Below are positions 19,775 through 28,171 of a DNA stretch of 64,000 nt, in pieces. The stretch is from Pseudarthrobacter psychrotolerans (GTDB lineage: Bacteria; Actinomycetota; Actinomycetes; Actinomycetales; Micrococcaceae): assembly GCF_009911795.1 (NCBI RefSeq), contig NZ_CP047898.1, forward strand, positions 1,116,001 through 1,180,000, written 5' to 3'. Made by a program: the position numbers and the translations under genes. The stretch's first letter is position 1, and every line of letters begins with the position of its first letter. Under the pieces are notes generated by a model, which ran no database searches, was not told the DNA's origin, and worked only from the letters and a program-made list of their open reading frames with translations.

Positions 19775-21184
19775 ATGACCACCCGCATCGAGACGGATTG
19801 GCTCGGAAATGTCCCCGTACCGGCCACAGCATATTGGGGAGCACATACCGCCCGGGCCTTGGAAAACTTCACCATCAGCGGTATTCCAGTCTCCAGCCAC
19901 CCGCACCTTGTGCGTGCCCTGGCGATGATCAAGAACGCTGCGGCACAGGCGAACTTCGAACTGGGCATCCTCAACCCGCGGGAGGCGACAGCGATCCGCG
20001 AAGCGTGCCAGGAAATCCAGGACGGTCATAACCACGAGCAGTTCTGCGTGGATGTCATTCAGGGCGGTGCCGGCACGAGCACCAACATGAACGCCAACGA
20101 GGTGATCGCGAACCTTGCGCTGGAAAAACTTGGTTACCGCCGAGGCGAATACCAGCACCTGCACCCCATTGATCACGTCAACCGGTGCCAATCCACAAAT
20201 GACACCTATCCAACAGCGATCAAGTTGGCACTGATTTTCGCCACCGCAGAACTCAACCTCGAGTTGGGCAAACTCGCTGAATCCGCCCGCAGCAAGGGTG
20301 CAGAATTCGCCGACGTTGTGAAAATGGGCAGAACACAGCTTCAGGATGCCGTCCCGATGACCCTTGGGCAGGAGTTCAACGCCTTCGCCGCGACGCTGGA
20401 AGAAGACCGCTCAAGGCTGATGGAATCTGCAGCGCTGATGCGCGAGTGCAATCTGGGCGCCACTGCCATCGGGACCGGCATTACCGCCGAACCCGGGTAT
20501 CAGGAACTCGTACTTCGGGCGCTGGCGGAAGTCTCCGGGGTCCCGGTCTCTCCCGCCGCTGACCTCATCGAAGCGACGTCCGACGTGGGCGTTTTCATGC
20601 ACATGTCGGGAATGCTGAAACGCACGGCCATTAAGCTCTCCAAAATCAGCAGCGACCTCAGGCTGCTGTCGAGCGGGCCACAGAACGGCTTCGGCGAGAT
20701 TATCCTTCCTCCGCGTCAGGCCGGGTCGTCAATTATGCCGGGAAAGGTGAACCCTGTCATTCCGGAGGCCATGAATCAGGTTGCCTTCGCGGTCGCCGGA
20801 GCTGACACGACTGTGACGATGGCTGCGGACAACGGACAACTCCAGCTCAATGCCTTCGAACCTGTCATAGCCCATGTCCTTCTCCAGAGCATTTCTTGGC
20901 TCGAACAAGGATCACGCGCTCTTCGTCAATACTGCGTCGAGGGCATTGAAGCGAACACCGGCCGCCTCGCTCGCCAAACGGCAGCCTCGGTGGGCCTCGC
21001 AACGGCTTTAATACCGGCCATCGGTTATGCCGCAGCCGCAGCGGTAGCCAAGGAAGCGCTCCGGGACGGATCAACCATTCTGGACATCGTTACCGGCAGA
21101 AACCTGTTGGACAAGGAGTCAGCGCAGTCACTGCTCGAATCCGCCGTGGTACCCCTCAGGAGTGCGGACCTGTCCGGGGTCTAG
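19775..21184 (+). CDS. aspA: Aspartate ammonia-lyase (aspartase)
   Basis: Converts L-aspartate to fumarate and ammonia. It has 469 residues, standard for the aspartase/fumarase superfamily. Superfamily signatures are GAGTSTNMNANEV (98-110), VNRCQSTNDTYPTA (135-148) and the flexible active-site loop GSSIMPGKVNP (317-327). The CQSTND form favours aspartase over fumarase (which normally reads SQSSND). ATG at 19775 has AGAGG nine bases upstream. It is the last gene of the homoserine dehydrogenase-aldehyde dehydrogenase-aspartase operon, and would feed carbon into the TCA cycle and release nitrogen. A convergent Lrp-type gene follows directly. Confidence 0.92.
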   Translation: MTTRIETDWLGNVPVPATAYWGAHTARALENFTISGIPVSSHPHLVRALAMIKNAAAQANFELGILNPREATAIREACQEIQDGHNHEQFCVDVIQGGAGTSTNMNANEVIANLALEKLGYRRGEYQHLHPIDHVNRCQSTNDTYPTAIKLALIFATAELNLELGKLAESARSKGAEFADVVKMGRTQLQDAVPMTLGQEFNAFAATLEEDRSRLMESAALMRECNLGATAIGTGITAEPGYQELVLRALAEVSGVPVSPAADLIEATSDVGVFMHMSGMLKRTAIKLSKISSDLRLLSSGPQNGFGEIILPPRQAGSSIMPGKVNPVIPEAMNQVAFAVAGADTTVTMAADNGQLQLNAFEPVIAHVLLQSISWLEQGSRALRQYCVEGIEANTGRLARQTAASVGLATALIPAIGYAAAAAVAKEALRDGSTILDIVTGRNLLDKESAQSLLESAVVPLRSADLSGV

Positions 21185-21660
21185 TCACTGCGACTCGGTG
21201 GCGCGGGCACCTCCGGCGCCACCCCGCCGGATGTAACTGGAAAGCGTCATCGCCGTCACCGTGTCCGTGACGCCAGGAATAGCCGCGATCTGTTCCCAGA
21301 TCTCCTGCACCCTCTCCAGCGACCTGGCCTCGACCCTCACCAGCAGATCAAAGTCACCGCTCACGACATCACACAGAACCACTTCCGGAATCGACCGCAA
21401 TACGGAGATGACTTCCGCCCCCGCACCCGGTCCTTCCTGTAAACCATCAGGAAGGCGGAAACCAGGCCATGGCCGGGTGGACCGGCAACAATCGTGTACC
21501 CCTGGATATACCCTTGCCGTTCCATCTTTTCGATGCGCTGGCGCACAGCATTCCTCGAGAGAAGGACTTTGGTCGCAAGCTCTGCATGGCTCATGCGAGC
21601 GTTCTTCGTGAGCTCCGCAAGAATCCTCTGATCTATCTGATCAAGACGCACTCGATCCAC
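21185..21660 (-). pseudogene. Lrp/AsnC-family regulator, interrupted by one frameshift
   Basis: GTG at 21660 with GAAGGG upstream opens an AsnC-type HTH (RLDQIDQRILAELTKNARMS, then LLSRNAVRQRIEKMERQGYI). The effector-binding RAM domain continues in a second frame (VLRSIPEVVLCDVVSGDFDL ... VTDTVTAMTLSSYI), ending at 21185. The frames join at a run of five C on the plus strand (21418-21422); one extra base restores a full 158-residue protein. Either a sequencing undercall or a recent mutation. It converges on aspartase with the stops adjacent. Lrp proteins often sense amino acids, so a role in controlling the cluster is plausible if the gene is intact. Confidence 0.8.
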
Positions 21661-21735
21661 GCCTACCCTTCACCGCGATTATCCCCCGGCATAACCGGAA
21701 CGGAACCAAATTCAAAACCGAAAGCCCTCGAAAAA

Positions 21736-22515
21736 ATGACACTCATGCATCAGGCCCGACCCCCGCTCAATGAGATCAGCTGCATCTTGTTCGACATGGA
21801 CGGAACCCTCCTGGATTCAGCACCCGGCGTCACAGCAAGTGCCGCCCAGGCCTTGGCCGCTGTAGGCGCACCAGTCCCCCCAATGGACGAACTGCGCCGA
21901 TTCGTCGGGCCGCCGATGATCGAATCCTTCAAAACAGTCTCAGGACTGGACGAAAAAACCGCCCAGAAGGCGCTCCAACACTACCGCAAAGCGTACGCAG
22001 ATCATGGCGCTGAACAGTCCAGCCCATACGACGGGATCATAGACGTACTTAAGCACATACACTCGTCCGGCATTCCAATGGCTGTAGCCACTTCCAAGGT
22101 GGAAGACCAAGCAATAAGACTCGCACGAAGGTTTGGAATTGAAGGCCACTTCATCGACGTCTGCGGGGCGTCGGACAGCGAGGGAAGAGCGAGCAAGGCA
22201 GACGTCATTGCCGAATTGCTGCTCCGGCTCCAATCCGAAGGCGTAGACATCTCCAGTCCCGCAATGATTGGAGACCGAAGCTACGACGTCGCGGGAGCAG
22301 CCAAACACGGAATCCCCACAATATTCGCACTCTGGGGGTACGGGGAGGCGGAGGAAGCGTCGCAGGCGGCCGCCGTTGCCTCTTCCCCCGCGGCCCTGCT
22401 GCCGCTGATCCTGAACAACAGCCGTCGGCCAGCCGCCCAGCATGACAACCCCCCATTCGATGAGTCCACGAATTCGACCAGTGCGCCCGTCAAGTTTTTG
22501 AGACAGTTTGATTGA
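21736..22515 (+). CDS. HAD-family hydrolase (phosphoglycolate phosphatase-like), 3' end altered by the IS element
   Basis: Haloacid-dehalogenase phosphatase with motif I FDMDGTLLDS (19-28), cap domain, motif II VATSK, and motif IV GDRSYDVAGA. About 259 residues from ATG 21736 (a second ATG at 21745 is equally possible). The HAD domain is complete by about residue 230 (SSPAALLPLILN). The tail after it reads on to VKFLRQFD and uses a stop inside the terminal repeat of the IS3 element, so the native C-terminus has been replaced. Substrate unknown. It is transcribed away from the Lrp gene with a short gap. Confidence 0.8.
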   Translation: MTLMHQARPPLNEISCILFDMDGTLLDSAPGVTASAAQALAAVGAPVPPMDELRRFVGPPMIESFKTVSGLDEKTAQKALQHYRKAYADHGAEQSSPYDGIIDVLKHIHSSGIPMAVATSKVEDQAIRLARRFGIEGHFIDVCGASDSEGRASKADVIAELLLRLQSEGVDISSPAMIGDRSYDVAGAAKHGIPTIFALWGYGEAEEASQAAAVASSPAALLPLILNNSRRPAAQHDNPPFDESTNSTSAPVKFLRQFD

Positions 22516-22523
22516 TTTTCTTC

Positions 22524-23447
22524 TTACGCTGCTATCTGGTGGATCTTGTTTTGGTATTCGGCCAGGGCGCGTGCCGGGGGCAGGCCCAGGTTGTTGGCAT
22601 GGGGCCGGCGCCGGTTGTACCAGGATTCGATGTATTCCATCACAGCGGTCCTGGCTGCCATGTGATTGGGGAAATCGTGGTGGTGGTACATCTCGGTCTT
22701 CAGGTGCGAGAAGAACGACTCGGCCACCGCGTTGTCCCAGCACACACCGACCACGCCCATGGACTGGGTAACGCTGTTCGCCGCGCACCAGCCCTGGAAC
22801 CCGGCAGAGGTGTACTGCGAGCCACGGTCGCTGTGAAAGACCGCCCCGCCGGAGTGAAGCCGGCCATGGTCACGTGCCATGGTCAGCGCGTCAATGATCA
22901 ACGACGTACGCATATGGGAGGCCATCGACCAGCCCACAACCATCCGGGTCGCCAGATCGATCACGGTGGCCAGGTACAGCCATCCGGAACCCGTTTGCAG
23001 GTAGGTAATGTCCCCGACCATCCGGGTTCCCGGCACGGTGGCGGTGAAATCACGGTTGCCCTCACCGTCCTGCATATGGTTGCGGATATGCCCGGTCCTG
23101 GCCGCCGGGTCAACGACCGTGGTCTTCTTCCACGCACGCATCCGCACCGCCCGCAGCCCCTGCTTCTTCATGATGGAACCCACCGTGCCCGGCGCCACCG
23201 CGACGCCCTCATGGCCCACGATCGTGGTGATCTGGTCCCGCCCGGCCATGCCCTTCTCGCGCCCAAACACGCGCTCCACCTCCACGGTCAGCTTGTTGTG
23301 GCGGACCTGTGTCGGGGTCGGGCCCTTCGGCAACGTCCATCGGTAATACGAGGACCTGGGGACCTTCAACTGCTGGCACATCCAGTCGATCTTGTAGTAG
23401 GCCTTCTCCTGCCAGATAAACGCGTAGTAGTCGTCTATCGTTGCTTC
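22524..23447 (-). CDS. IS3-family transposase OrfB (DDE catalytic domain)
   Basis: About 307 residues of the rve integrase-like catalytic domain. The helix-turn-helix_21-like start (YYKIDWMCQQLKVPRSSYYR) is followed by catalytic Asp in MVGDITYLQTG, Asp in VFHSDRGSQYTS and Glu in WDNAVAESFFSHLK: a complete DDE triad. It reads -1 relative to orfA, and there is no good independent start where homology begins (REATIDDYY), so it is probably made as an OrfAB fusion by frameshifting. I see no canonical A-rich slippery site at the overlap. Stop at 22524, 28 bases from the element's end. Confidence 0.88.
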   Translation of the reverse strand, partial: EATIDDYYAFIWQEKAYYKIDWMCQQLKVPRSSYYRWTLPKGPTPTQVRHNKLTVEVERVFGREKGMAGRDQITTIVGHEGVAVAPGTVGSIMKKQGLRAVRMRAWKKTTVVDPAARTGHIRNHMQDGEGNRDFTATVPGTRMVGDITYLQTGSGWLYLATVIDLATRMVVGWSMASHMRTSLIIDALTMARDHGRLHSGGAVFHSDRGSQYTSAGFQGWCAANSVTQSMGVVGVCWDNAVAESFFSHLKTEMYHHHDFPNHMAARTAVMEYIESWYNRRRPHANNLGLPPARALAEYQNKIHQIAA

Positions 23448-23725
23448 GCGGCGAAGAAGGCGCTGACTTTTCCCAGGAACTCGATTTCCCGTTTCAGCTC
23501 GGCGTTCTCGGCCTGCAGCGCCTTGTACTTCGCCCACTCCACAGGGCCCGGCTCATCGGCACCCACGTCGGGATGCTCTTCCTTCCAGACCCGCACCCAA
23601 TTCCCCAACGTCCCTTCATTGACCCCAATATCGGCCGCGACCTGAATAACAGGACGACCCGAGGAAATCACCAACTCAATGGCCTCAGCCTTGAACTCCG
23701 AGCTGTATTTACGACGACTAGACAT
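23435..23725 (-). CDS. IS3-family transposase OrfA (HTH, DNA-binding)
   Basis: A 96-residue OrfA. The N-terminal HTH_Tnp_1 segment RKYSSEFKAEAIELVISSGR with GVNEGTLGNWVR is followed by a leucine-zipper-like coiled coil (ALQAENAELKREIEFLGKV). It binds the terminal repeats and pairs with OrfB. It starts 20 bases inside the right terminal repeat and overlaps the orfB frame by a few codons. Confidence 0.87.
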   Translation of the reverse strand: MSSRRKYSSEFKAEAIELVISSGRPVIQVAADIGVNEGTLGNWVRVWKEEHPDVGADEPGPVEWAKYKALQAENAELKREIEFLGKVSAFFAAKQR

Positions 23726-23755
23726 GAAACAGATTCTCCTAAACCCTGTCTCAAA

Positions 23756-24309
23756 TCACCATACGGGCGCACAGCAGGCATTCACAATCCACTGTTTGCT
23801 AGAACTGCGGTTTGACCGCAGAACCGATCCGTTACAACACGAAGCAGCCCCTGAAGGTTCCCATCACCGGCCGTGCGCGGGCGCACAGGCCCGAGGCCCT
23901 TCATCAGGCATAGAGGCTCCGCAGCACTCCTCCCCCGCGCCGATCGCACCGGGTTTTCTTACAACGGAAGCCCGAGTGGTGACTGCTTCAAGGCCGCATC
24001 AAAAACGACCAATATCTTTAGTCCCTCTTGGTCGGTGCCTAGATGGCGCGGCACATCCGATGTGGAAAGTGTCCACGACACATCTCTCACAGGCCCGCCT
24101 GCCCGAGGAGCAAACTGAAAATCGTGATACGTCCGATGCTTGATTGCTGAACGGCTGCAGCCTCAGCGTCGTTTTTAGAAGTCGTTTGCAGTGGCAATTG
24201 CGGTCTTTCCGCCAGTAAACGGTTCCTTTGGCGGCTGGAAGCGTCTAATGGCCCGACTGCTCCACTGTTCCGAGGCATTCGGTGACGCGACGGCCGCACA
24301 ACATCCTGA
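23756..24309. other. 554-bp stretch with no supported gene
   Basis: Sequence between the IS3 element and the membrane-protein gene. Short frames exist on both strands, but none shows a domain, a ribosome-binding site plus start, or consistent coding character. The stretch is interpreted as eroded DNA flanking mobile elements. Confidence 0.5.
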
Positions 24310-25023
24310 TCACTTCGGGTCGTCGGATCCAGAGGGGGACGTGGAGGTGAGGAACAAGCCGGTTTGGTGGAACTGGCGGGCCGTAAGACCTGAGAGCACA
24401 ACCATGCCCAGCAGCAGCACGATCATCATGACGTCTATGAAGGAGTGGATGCCTCGAGACAGGGATTGCCCGGCGAAGTAGATCAAGAGACCGGGCGACC
24501 AGAGCAATTGCTTGGCCAGACCCTCCCGGATCTGAACTGCCGCACCTCTGAGGACCGATATGTGGTTGACGTCGATCGGCTCTTTGCCCAGAACCTGGCG
24601 TCGGACGTGCTTCACTTCCTCTGCCGTCAAGCCCAACGTGACTCCGATTGGGTGGTCCCGGACCATGGGGGACACTTTCTTGCTCCCATAGATCCAGCCC
24701 ACAACAAAAACGCCGAGGCCTCCCAGTAGCGAGCCTAGATACAGCCCGGACCGAAGGAAACCCTCGGCGACGTCCGGCCAAAGGGAGGCCAGGGCGAATC
24801 CGACGACCAGTCCAGCTAAAACTGTCAATGGGAAATGCACCAAAAAGTACCGGCGGACCGCCCCACCTATCCCAAGGTCAGTCAAGCCCTGCGCCCTCGA
24901 CGCTGCTTTAGTCCAGCGTGACTCCGCTCCAGCATCCGCTTCTTGCATTTTGAGTCCCCCGCTCACTTTTGTCTCTGATGCAGAAAATACACGTCCAGCA
25001 GAACCAGGTACAGCGTTCGACAT
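24310..25023 (-). CDS. Hypothetical membrane protein
   Basis: A 237-residue protein I do not recognise. Four hydrophobic segments are visible as two pairs: about residues 60-78 (FPLTVLAGLVVGFALASLW) and 92-110 (LYLGSLLGGLGVFVVGWIYG), then 172-190 (LWSPGLLIYFAG) and 195-215 (SFIDVMMIVLLLGMVVLSGL). The polar loop between the pairs contains EEVKHVRRQVLGKEP. A second in-frame ATG at 24948, with GGGGGA upstream, would give a 212-residue protein and may be the true start. It lies between the IS3 element and the Tn554-like module and could be cargo of the latter. Function unknown. Confidence 0.55.
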   Translation of the reverse strand: MSNAVPGSAGRVFSASETKVSGGLKMQEADAGAESRWTKAASRAQGLTDLGIGGAVRRYFLVHFPLTVLAGLVVGFALASLWPDVAEGFLRSGLYLGSLLGGLGVFVVGWIYGSKKVSPMVRDHPIGVTLGLTAEEVKHVRRQVLGKEPIDVNHISVLRGAAVQIREGLAKQLLWSPGLLIYFAGQSLSRGIHSFIDVMMIVLLLGMVVLSGLTARQFHQTGLFLTSTSPSGSDDPK

Positions 25024-25032
25024 CGGGTTCTC

Positions 25033-25416
25033 TCAGAGTCCGCTGGTGTTCCGTCGCCGCGAGTGTCCTAGGGCGAGGGCCAGCTGGCGTCTGAGGTGTT
25101 CAATTTCTGTGGAGAGCTCGCGGTTCCGTTGCAGCGATGCGCTGAGTCGGGCGCGCAGGGAGTCCGTGCTGGCGCTGCTTCGGCGTGCGCGCGGTTGTTG
25201 TGGGCGGTCGTCGCGCAGCCCGATGATGTCCGCCCGGAGGTCGGGCTGGGTGTAGAGCCAGGAGCGGGATACGCCGGCGGCGGCGGCTACGGCTTCGAAG
25301 GTGACGGGGCCGCCCTGGTTTTCTAGTTCACGCAGGGCCGCTACGGCTTTGGAGCGGGTGAGTTCGTGCCGGCGCTCCGCCGCCAGCCGGATGTGGCGGC
25401 TGTTATCTGCCCGCAA
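25033..25416 (-). CDS. DUF6262 / Tn554 TnpC-like accessory protein
   Basis: A 127-residue protein: a basic N-terminal helix (RLAAERRHELTRSKAVAAL), a small HTH-like part (VTFEAVAAAAGVSRSWLYTQPDLRADI) and a C-terminal coiled coil (SLQRNRELSTEIEHLRRQLALALG). This is the layout of DUF6262 proteins that accompany Tn554-type recombinase pairs. In Tn554, TnpC influences orientation and efficiency of transposition. Its start lies 76 bases inside the end of the upstream recombinase gene, so the three are one transcript. Confidence 0.78.
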   Translation of the reverse strand: MRADNSRHIRLAAERRHELTRSKAVAALRELENQGGPVTFEAVAAAAGVSRSWLYTQPDLRADIIGLRDDRPQQPRARRSSASTDSLRARLSASLQRNRELSTEIEHLRRQLALALGHSRRRNTSGL

Positions 25417-26915
25417 GGTTGTCCTCCTCCTGCAAAGAGGCTTGGGCTTTCTGGCGTCTCGTCGTCGAGTGTTTCAATGATGCGGTCCAGATTACCGAGC
25501 ACCCGTGTGTTCATTTCGACCAGCCGCTGCTGGCCGCGAGCTTCGGCGGCGGAGAGGATCTGCACGACCTGGGTCCGGTGTTCGCGGTGTTGCGGGAGGA
25601 AGTCGGCGGTGGTGATGAACATGGGACAGGTCAGGCACGCGTTGGCGTGCGGGCAGGTCTTTTGCACCGGGAGACCGCAGTATCCGTTGGGCAGCGCCTG
25701 GGTCGCCCGGCCGAGGCGCTGTTTGGACCAGGCGGCTTCGGCCAGTGGGCCGTCGGGATCAAGTTCGACGACGCTGCCGGTTGCGTTGACTTTCCGTGCG
25801 GCTTCCCAGTGCCGCCGTATGGTTGTGTCGCTGAGTCTGGCGTAGTGGGCGGTCGTCTGGTGTGAGTCGTGGTCCAGGATCCGGCGTACGACTTCCTGCG
25901 GGACGTCGAGGTTGATCAGTCTGGTGCCCAGCGTGTGGCGGAACCGGTGGGGGCTGACAACGGCAGGGGTGCCGTTTTCGTCGGTGACGTTGCAGTCCCT
26001 GACCCATCGCCGAAGAGCGGTGCTGTATGAGCTTGGGCTGAGGTGTCCGGCGCCGTAAACGTCCACCCGGTCATGGGCGAAAAGCTGGCGTGTCCCGGAG
26101 TTGCCCGTGCCGTTGACGTAGAGGATGTGCTCCGCGATGGCCCGTTCGAGTTCCTCATCGATGGGGACCAGCGCCTCGCGCTTCATCTTGTGGTTCAGAT
26201 ACCGCAGATACGGGGCACCGTCCTTGTCCCGGGTGCTGCAGTCCTGGGTCAGGGCCACGGTGTCGCTGATCCGCAGCCCGCACCGGATCAGAATCACGGT
26301 GATCAGCCGGTGATGCGGGCTGGCCATTTTGGCGAAATTTTCCGGGTTTTCCAGCTGGGCCATGACGTGTTCACTCAGTGCCCGGGGTTGTCGGACCGTC
26401 TCTTTGCGATAGTCCTCGGTGTAGATCTGGGCCTTACTGGGCAGATCGGTCACCCATCCGTGGCGGCGCATGGTGAGGAGAAGCGTGTTGAACTGGCCGA
26501 TCCGCATCCGGTGCGTCGTCGTCCCGGCCGTATGGGTGTGTAGATAGGCCAGAAACCCTTCGATCACCTCCCGGTCTATATCGGCGGTGCCGGTGACTGG
26601 GATCCTCGTTGAATCCAGAAAGGCGTTGAAGCTTTCCACGGCTTTGGTTCCCAGCACCGCGGATTGGACCGTTAATCCGGTCGTCAGTCGCCAGCGGGCC
26701 CATCGTTTGGCCAGCTGCTTCAACCAGGGCCGGGTGATGTATTCGAAGTGGACCGTGACTTGGCTGCGGGCGACGATACCAAGGGCCCTGGCATGCCAGA
26801 CATCCTTGGGAAACTCGGTCTCCCACGGCGCGGCATCCAGGTAAGCCTTCCCCCGGGGGCCCGTCCGGACCGGCGGCGGGTCGTTTCGTGAGGGCACGGG
26901 ATGCAGGGTCGTCAT
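25341..26915 (-). CDS. Tyrosine recombinase, Tn554 TnpB-like
   Basis: A 524-residue site-specific integrase. Catalytic residues are visible: Arg215 in RCGLRISD, His323 and Arg326 in PHRFRHTLGTR, His349 in LDHDSHQTT and the tyrosine Tyr358 in AHYARLS. The region after the catalytic domain has a cysteine-rich patch (CGLPVQKTCPHANACLTCPM, about residues 414-435) typical of the TnpB type. It overlaps the TnpA-like gene by four bases (26912-26915) and the TnpC-like gene by 76. It works together with the other two for strand exchange. Confidence 0.85.
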   Translation of the reverse strand: MTTLHPVPSRNDPPPVRTGPRGKAYLDAAPWETEFPKDVWHARALGIVARSQVTVHFEYITRPWLKQLAKRWARWRLTTGLTVQSAVLGTKAVESFNAFLDSTRIPVTGTADIDREVIEGFLAYLHTHTAGTTTHRMRIGQFNTLLLTMRRHGWVTDLPSKAQIYTEDYRKETVRQPRALSEHVMAQLENPENFAKMASPHHRLITVILIRCGLRISDTVALTQDCSTRDKDGAPYLRYLNHKMKREALVPIDEELERAIAEHILYVNGTGNSGTRQLFAHDRVDVYGAGHLSPSSYSTALRRWVRDCNVTDENGTPAVVSPHRFRHTLGTRLINLDVPQEVVRRILDHDSHQTTAHYARLSDTTIRRHWEAARKVNATGSVVELDPDGPLAEAAWSKQRLGRATQALPNGYCGLPVQKTCPHANACLTCPMFITTADFLPQHREHRTQVVQILSAAEARGQQRLVEMNTRVLGNLDRIIETLDDETPESPSLFAGGGQPCGQITAATSGWRRSAGTNSPAPKP

Positions 26916-28066
26916 AGTGTCACCGTTCTGGAGGCGAACCAGCCAGCATCGGCCAGTGCGCGGCGGGCATCATCGCTGGAGATATGGGCATAGGTCTTGA
27001 CCGTCGTCGTCAGGCTCGCATGGCCCAACAGTTTGGAGACCACCTCGATCGGGACGTTCTCCCGCAGCAGCCGGGTGGCATAGGTGTGCCGGAACGAGTG
27101 CGGATCAAACGCGACGCCCGTCTGCCGCCGGAGCCGCCGCACCAGGTCGTGGACGGCGGCATATGTGATGGCCTGCCCGTAGGGCCGGCCCCACAGGTTG
27201 ACGAAGACGTAGTCAGAATCCAGGTCGCCGTATTCGACGTCGAGGTAGTCGGCATACAGCCGGATCAGTTCGACGGTGACGGGGATGGTGCGGGAATGCG
27301 GCGATTTCGTGCGCGCACCATTGGTGTTGTCGCGCCGGCGGACAGTGATTTCCCGTTCGGGGACGGCGATGTCCTCATGCCGGAGCCCCAGGGCCTCACC
27401 GATCCGGATACCGGCGTCATGGAGCAGCGCGAACAGCAGTCGGTCCCGGAGATGGCCGCACGAATCCAGGATGCTTTGGACCTCGTCGGGGGCCAGCAGG
27501 CGGGGAATCCTTGACGTCACAGGAAGTTTCACCGCCCGGCGCTGTTTCGCCGCGCCCTTGCTGATGTGGTGCAGGAAGGGCTTCCACCCTCCCTGGCGGG
27601 CGCCGGGGTCCCAGCACGTGATCAGCTCTCCGAGGTCAAGGCCATGGCGGGCAGCATGCTGATAAAAGATCGAAACGGTGGAAAGCTTGCGGTTCACCGT
27701 CGCCTCGCCGCAATGGTGCCCGATCGACGGAAGCACCGAAAAGACCTGCCCGCGCATGTCCGGCGGACGTCGCAGCCACCTGATGAACGCCCCCACGTCT
27801 TCCAGCTTCACCGACTGCCAGTCGAGCCCGTGTTCGCCCAGGAAGACGAACCAGTCCTTCAAATCGTGGGCGTGGGCTTTGATCGTGTTCGGTGACCGCT
27901 CGGTCTCGGCCAGATACCGGAGGTACCGCTCTGCCGGTTCCACCACGCCGTTCACGCCGATCAGCGTGAACGACACCGCATTGCTTGCCGGATCCAACAC
28001 CTTCGATACCCTCATCGCCGCTCCCGTCAGCTGCCTCGTGGACGGACAAGACGCTAACCCATCCAC
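26912..28066 (-). CDS. Tyrosine recombinase, Tn554 TnpA-like
   Basis: A 384-residue integrase with an N-terminal SAM-like core-binding domain (about 43-140: YLRYLAETERSPNTIKAHAH) and a catalytic domain: Arg221 in AGIRIGEALGL, His323 and Arg326 in PHSFRHTYATR, His349 in LLGHASLTTT and nucleophile Tyr359 in KTYAH. It is the first gene of the TnpA-TnpB-TnpC operon on the minus strand. A second in-frame ATG at residue 18 could also serve as start. The resolvase relic lies about 100 bases upstream on the other strand. Confidence 0.87.
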   Translation of the reverse strand: MDGLASCPSTRQLTGAAMRVSKVLDPASNAVSFTLIGVNGVVEPAERYLRYLAETERSPNTIKAHAHDLKDWFVFLGEHGLDWQSVKLEDVGAFIRWLRRPPDMRGQVFSVLPSIGHHCGEATVNRKLSTVSIFYQHAARHGLDLGELITCWDPGARQGGWKPFLHHISKGAAKQRRAVKLPVTSRIPRLLAPDEVQSILDSCGHLRDRLLFALLHDAGIRIGEALGLRHEDIAVPEREITVRRRDNTNGARTKSPHSRTIPVTVELIRLYADYLDVEYGDLDSDYVFVNLWGRPYGQAITYAAVHDLVRRLRRQTGVAFDPHSFRHTYATRLLRENVPIEVVSKLLGHASLTTTVKTYAHISSDDARRALADAGWFASRTVTL

Positions 28067-28171
28067 AACGAAGCATCCAGAGCCCCAAACCCCCGTGAAC
28101 TACATGACGGACAGCCTGAAGACGACTAAAGATATCGACCGTATTCGCTACAAAACAGCCAGCCCGTTCAA

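Larger units (their letters stand above)
22497..23755 (-). mobile_element. IS3-family insertion sequence (two-ORF)
   Basis: About 1.26 kb. The ends carry the inverted repeat TTTGAGACAG (22497-22506) and CTGTCTCAAA (23746-23755). It contains orfA and orfB of IS3 type on the minus strand, both without internal stops, so it may be active or recently active. No direct target duplication was visible in the bases flanking the repeats, hinting at rearrangement after insertion. Confidence 0.88.
25033..28066 (-). mobile_element. Tn554-like transposition module (TnpA-TnpB-TnpC)
   Basis: Two different tyrosine recombinases followed by a small DUF6262 protein, all overlapping and on one strand, form the conserved engine of Tn554-class transposons. 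The element's true ends and cargo could not be fixed: Tn554-type elements lack terminal inverted repeats and make no target duplication. The membrane-protein gene to the left is a cargo candidate. Confidence 0.75.

Noticed and set aside
22485..23765. Target-site duplication around the IS3 element.
   Set aside because: The 3-8 bases on each side of the terminal repeats do not match.
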